Below, piece after piece: positions 6,726 to 8,500 of a DNA stretch of 8,500 nucleotides (position 1 is its first letter; every line of letters starts with the position of its first letter). The notes beneath the pieces were generated by a model. That model made no database searches. It saw only the letters and a program-made list of their open reading frames with translations, and was not told the DNA's origin. The DNA lies in contig JALWNR010000881.1 in assembly GCA_027083715.1 (NCBI GenBank), positions 1 through 8,500 of the forward strand. Direction: 5' to 3'. Origin of the DNA: Bacteroidales bacterium. GTDB lineage: Bacteria; Bacteroidota; Bacteroidia; Bacteroidales; NBLH01. The position numbers and the translations under genes were made by a program.

Positions 6726-6784
6726 GGCTAAAGCCGATTTATTTGGATATTTTATATCCGATGCTAAAGTATCGGGCTATTCAT
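6726..6784 (+). repeat. three-hairpin REP-like element (copy C)
   Basis: GGCTAAAGCC (6726-6735) is followed after nine bases by GGATATTTTATATCC (6745-6759), a perfect 6-bp stem with a TTT loop. Then comes CCGATGCTAAAGTATCGG (6758-6775), a 7-bp stem with one G-T pair and a TAAA loop, which shares two bases with the stem before it. CTATTCAT (6777-6784) closes the unit. Order, spacing, overlap and closing octamer equal those of copy B (minus strand, 2317-2258), while the stem sequences differ, as if the folded structure rather than the sequence is kept. Confidence 0.65.
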
Positions 6785-6831
6785 TAGTTCCGACTTTTAA
6801 TACCCTTAAATATTTTAAAGGAAAAAGTATT

Positions 6832-6942
6832 ATGCCAATGGATTATTTGTCAAAGGATTTATTCTTTATTCAAATAACCAATCGGTATAAGCCGGAGGTT
6901 TTAAATTGTAAATATTCGGTGCACGAAAATAGTATCTTTTAG
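6832..6942 (+). CDS. doubtful 36-aa reading frame after element C
   Basis: An ATG at 6832, preceded by AAAGGA ten bases upstream, opens 36 codons (MPMDYLSKDLFF...HENSIF). I recognise no family. In A/T-rich intergenic DNA such a frame is expected by chance. It is recorded only because of its start context and its position 47 bp behind a REP-like element; it could be a remnant of a larger gene. Confidence 0.12.
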   Translation: MPMDYLSKDLFFIQITNRYKPEVLNCKYSVHENSIF

Positions 6943-7073
6943 AGTAAGTCAAACATACACCTAAATTTAAGCCCATTCATAACTAAAATCAAACTATTCA
7001 TAAACATCCTCTAATTTAAATCACAGCTACGCTTACGTGAATCAACTCTTAATTCATATTAATATAACATCTA

Positions 7074-7676
7074 TTATGATTTTTTCTTCACTGTACAACC
7101 TATGGCTTTTGTATAGCTAACAGTAGGTTTTTTCCCTGCTAAAAGTGCATCAATTGCATCTTCAAGATATTTTTTTTGCACTTGCTCTGCATTTTTATAG
7201 TTATCGTCAATAGCACCAATATATTCAACTGTCAGCTCATTTCCATTTTTACTCAACAAATATACATGGGGAGTTTTTGTTGCACCGTAAACTGCCGAAA
7301 TTTTTCTGTCCGGATCATAGAGATAAGGAAAAGTGAAATTCTTTTCTTGTGCTTTTTTCACCATTTTATCAAAAGTATCATCCGGTTGAACTTCGGGGTC
7401 ATTAGGATTAATAGCTATTACAGGAAAACCTTTTGTTTTATACTTTTTATCTAAGGCAATTATCCTGTCTTCATATTTTATGGAATACGGACAAGTATTG
7501 CAAGTGAAAATAATAATAAAACCTTTGGTATCAGTATAATCTCCGGTTGAAACCATTTTTCCGTTTACATTTTTTAATTTAAAATTTATTGCCTTATCCC
7601 CTATTTTATAGCCTTGCGCGTAAGCCATGCTGCCCGCAAACACAAACATGCTGATTAATAATACGATTTTTTTCAT
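7074..7676 (-). CDS. exported thioredoxin-family / peroxiredoxin-like (AhpC-TSA) protein with CxxC motif
   Basis: This 200-aa protein has a Sec signal peptide (MKKIVLLISMFVFAGSMAYA, cleavage likely after residue 20) and then a thioredoxin-fold AhpC/TSA domain of the PRX_like1 type. Key features are IGDKAINFKLKNVNGK (25-40), FTCNTCPYSIKYEDR with the redox pair Cys59 and Cys62 (57-71), AINPNDPE (88-95) and TPHVYLL with the cis-Pro136. A C-terminal IGCTVK carries a third Cys at 194, typical of this group. Unlike TlpA-type proteins, the active site is CNTCP, which family members share. It probably acts in the periplasm on thiols or peroxides; the substrate is unknown. It starts 25 bp after the TlpA-like gene stops and is almost certainly co-transcribed with it. 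Confidence 0.85.
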   Translation of the reverse strand: MKKIVLLISMFVFAGSMAYAQGYKIGDKAINFKLKNVNGKMVSTGDYTDTKGFIIIFTCNTCPYSIKYEDRIIALDKKYKTKGFPVIAINPNDPEVQPDDTFDKMVKKAQEKNFTFPYLYDPDRKISAVYGATKTPHVYLLSKNGNELTVEYIGAIDDNYKNAEQVQKKYLEDAIDALLAGKKPTVSYTKAIGCTVKKKS

Positions 7677-7701
7677 AACTGTTATCTTTAATTGTTTAAG
7701 A

Positions 7702-8175
7702 TTATTTTACTTTATTGATTAAATCTTCAATCTGCTCATAGTTTAATGAGCCTTCATGAAAAGTTTTTTTGTTTCCTTTATAAATGAGTGTAGCCGGAAT
7801 TGCTCCTGACCAGTTTTTATCTACTTTATCAATCCAGCTGTTTGCATCCGGATCGTCCATAATTATTATTTTTGATTGCAGATTTTTTCTTTGAATAAAG
7901 GGCTTTAGCTTTGTTTCTAAATCTTCAGCAAAATCAAGACTGACCAGAATTACTTTAAGTTTTTCAGATTTATAGTTTTTGTTAATCTGCTCAAAATAAG
8001 GTAGTTCTTTTACACAAGGACGGCACCATGTAGCCCAGAAATTAATTACATAAACGGTATCGTTTTGCAGATGTAAATAAGGTTCAAATCCGCTGAATTT
8101 CATTACAGGTTGTGCATTTGTTTGCGGAATTGATAAACCAATCAAAAAAGTTAAGAAAATCAGCTTTTTTATCAT
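7702..8175 (-). CDS. TlpA-like exported thioredoxin (thiol-disulfide oxidoreductase)
   Basis: This 157-aa protein starts with MIKKLIFLTFLIGL, a Sec signal peptide probably cleaved near TNA-Q (residue 21-22); there is no lipobox Cys. The thioredoxin domain follows, with VYVINFWATWCRPCVKELP (41-59), catalytic Cys51 and Cys54 in a WCRPC motif, and the NWSGAIPATLIY segment carrying cis-Pro127 (121-132). Proteins of this type keep or transfer reducing power outside the cytoplasm, for example to cytochrome c maturation factors or partner thioredoxins. No cytochrome gene is in view, so the partner is not known; the co-transcribed CNTCP protein downstream is the obvious candidate. The ATG at 8175 lies nine bases from a 14-bp palindrome. 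It is the first gene of a two-gene unit running leftward. Confidence 0.9.
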   Translation of the reverse strand: MIKKLIFLTFLIGLSIPQTNAQPVMKFSGFEPYLHLQNDTVYVINFWATWCRPCVKELPYFEQINKNYKSEKLKVILVSLDFAEDLETKLKPFIQRKNLQSKIIIMDDPDANSWIDKVDKNWSGAIPATLIYKGNKKTFHEGSLNYEQIEDLINKVK

Positions 8176-8184
8176 ATTAAAAGA

Positions 8185-8198
8185 ATTTTAGCTAAAAT
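8185..8198. promoter_or_regulatory. perfect 14-bp palindrome ahead of the TlpA-like gene
   Basis: ATTTTAGCTAAAAT is a perfect palindrome nine bases upstream of the ATG at 8175. It could be a binding site for a dimeric regulator or influence translation by local folding. The A/T-rich context makes a chance palindrome plausible, so it is only a candidate. Confidence 0.3.
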
Positions 8199-8367
8199 AA
8201 TATTTTTGGGGCTTTTAAAATACTAATAATATGTGCTTTATTTAATTATTTTATATATCTATCTTATTTTTAATTACTTGTATTATTTAGAAGTGAAAAA
8301 TAATTTAGAATGGACTTGATAGAAGTATTGGATAATTGAAAACTATTAATTAACCGCAATAATTCAT

Positions 8368-8464
8368 GAAATTCTCTTTATGCAGATACAAGGCACCGAA
8401 TTCCGCCGACATATCTTTATATTTCAAGGAATTCGTAACGAAGTAGATGCGTGAAGAGAATTTC
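8368..8464. repeat. 97-bp symmetric inverted repeat, MITE/REP-like
   Basis: The outer arms are 17 bp (8368-8384 and 8448-8464), GAAATTCTCTT/AAGAGAATTTC plus six more bases, pairing fully if two G-T pairs are allowed. Inside follow unpaired stretches of exactly 12 nt on both sides, then a perfect 8-bp stem CGAATTCC/GGAATTCG (8397-8404, 8428-8435) and a 23-nt loop. The equal arm lengths, equal internal loops and raised G+C compared with the flanks argue against chance. It has no credible coding sequence and no neighbour transposase in view; a non-autonomous mobile or REP-type element is the best guess. Confidence 0.7.
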
Positions 8465-8477
8465 AAGCAACACCCAA

Positions 8478-8500
8478 CCTTTAGCCTCATGAGCCGAAGG
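8478..8500. repeat. imperfect palindrome cut by the window edge
   Basis: CTCATGAG (8486-8493) is a perfect 8-bp palindrome flanked by CCTT (8478-8481) and AAGG (8497-8500), with four and three unmatched bases between. It lies 14 bp beyond the 97-bp inverted repeat and may belong to the same repeat block, which would continue outside the window. Confidence 0.35.

Larger units (their letters stand above)
6559..7073. other. 515-bp intergenic region between the DUF5996 and thioredoxin-family genes
   Basis: The left end is the DUF5996 leader with a Shine-Dalgarno-like site. The centre holds three-hairpin element C (6726-6784) and, just behind it, a doubtful 36-codon reading frame. Between 6943 and 7073, downstream of the thioredoxin-family stop, TCAC...GTGA at 7021-7040 is a weak stem without a U-run. 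I see no RNA gene or promoter that I could defend. Confidence 0.5.
8176..8500. other. 325-bp non-coding right end of the window
   Basis: 8176-8350 is very A/T-rich leader DNA of the thioredoxin operon, with a 14-bp palindrome near the start codon and no clean TAnnTTTG box on the minus strand (TATTTTTC at 8302-8295 is one base off). From about 8355 the composition rises in G+C and a 97-bp symmetric inverted repeat occupies 8368-8464, followed by a smaller palindrome that reaches the window edge. I see no gene. Confidence 0.5.

Noticed and set aside
7021..7040. Rho-independent terminator behind the thioredoxin operon
   Set aside because: Only TCAC/GTGA pairs around a 12-nt interior and no U-run follows on the minus strand.
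7176..7454. 92-aa plus-strand frame inside the thioredoxin-family gene
   Set aside because: It is antisense to a gene with a signal peptide, CxxC and cis-Pro motifs, and has only a low-complexity hydrophobic composition.
8380..8454. 24-codon reading frame (MQIQGTEFRR...) within the 97-bp inverted repeat
   Set aside because: Its codons are explained by the stem sequences of the inverted repeat, there is no ribosome-binding site, and it is too short to support.

Overview
The window reads as a low-G+C chromosomal segment of a member of the Bacteroidota. Three things point there: a C-terminal Porin_O_P-like outer-membrane fragment ending in Phe, a DUF4301 protein (a family I know mainly from Bacteroidota), and an ffh-folD neighbourhood. 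Start codons generally lack Shine-Dalgarno sequences, and a perfect TAnnTTTG -7 box lies ahead of ffh. No tRNA, rRNA, CRISPR array, transposase, phage gene or recognisable defence system is visible.

Layout. The left end holds the last ~120 codons of an outer-membrane porin (+), then a complete 514-aa DUF4301 protein (+). It faces folD (-) across about 600 bp of non-coding DNA packed with repeats. Ffh, the SRP GTPase (-), lies upstream of folD. The roughly 470-bp ffh-folD spacer is dominated by a 49-bp tandem repeat array. Next comes a 303-aa DUF5996 protein (-), flanked by 344-bp and 515-bp gaps. The right end carries a two-gene unit (-) transcribed leftward: a TlpA-like thioredoxin, then a peroxiredoxin-like/thioredoxin-family protein 25 bp downstream, both with signal peptides. 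The last 325 bp have no gene but contain a 97-bp symmetric inverted repeat.

How the genes relate. Ffh (co-translational targeting to the membrane) and FolD (one-carbon folate metabolism) are housekeeping genes, neighbours by synteny rather than shared pathway. The two exported thioredoxin-fold proteins probably work together in periplasmic thiol redox chemistry. The DUF4301 protein has, in the right order, the motifs of a UDP-sugar-pyrophosphorylase-like nucleotidyltransferase. The DUF5996 protein is full length and of unknown function.

The most unusual content is non-coding: (1) the 49-bp array flanked by 13-bp direct repeats, with a related 28-bp sequence in another gap; (2) two 59-60-bp elements in opposite orientation sharing a three-hairpin layout that ends in CTATTCAT, plus a third relative; (3) the 97-bp stem with perfectly symmetric internal loops. 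These look like dispersed short repeat families (REP/MITE-like). I see no convincing new multi-gene system.
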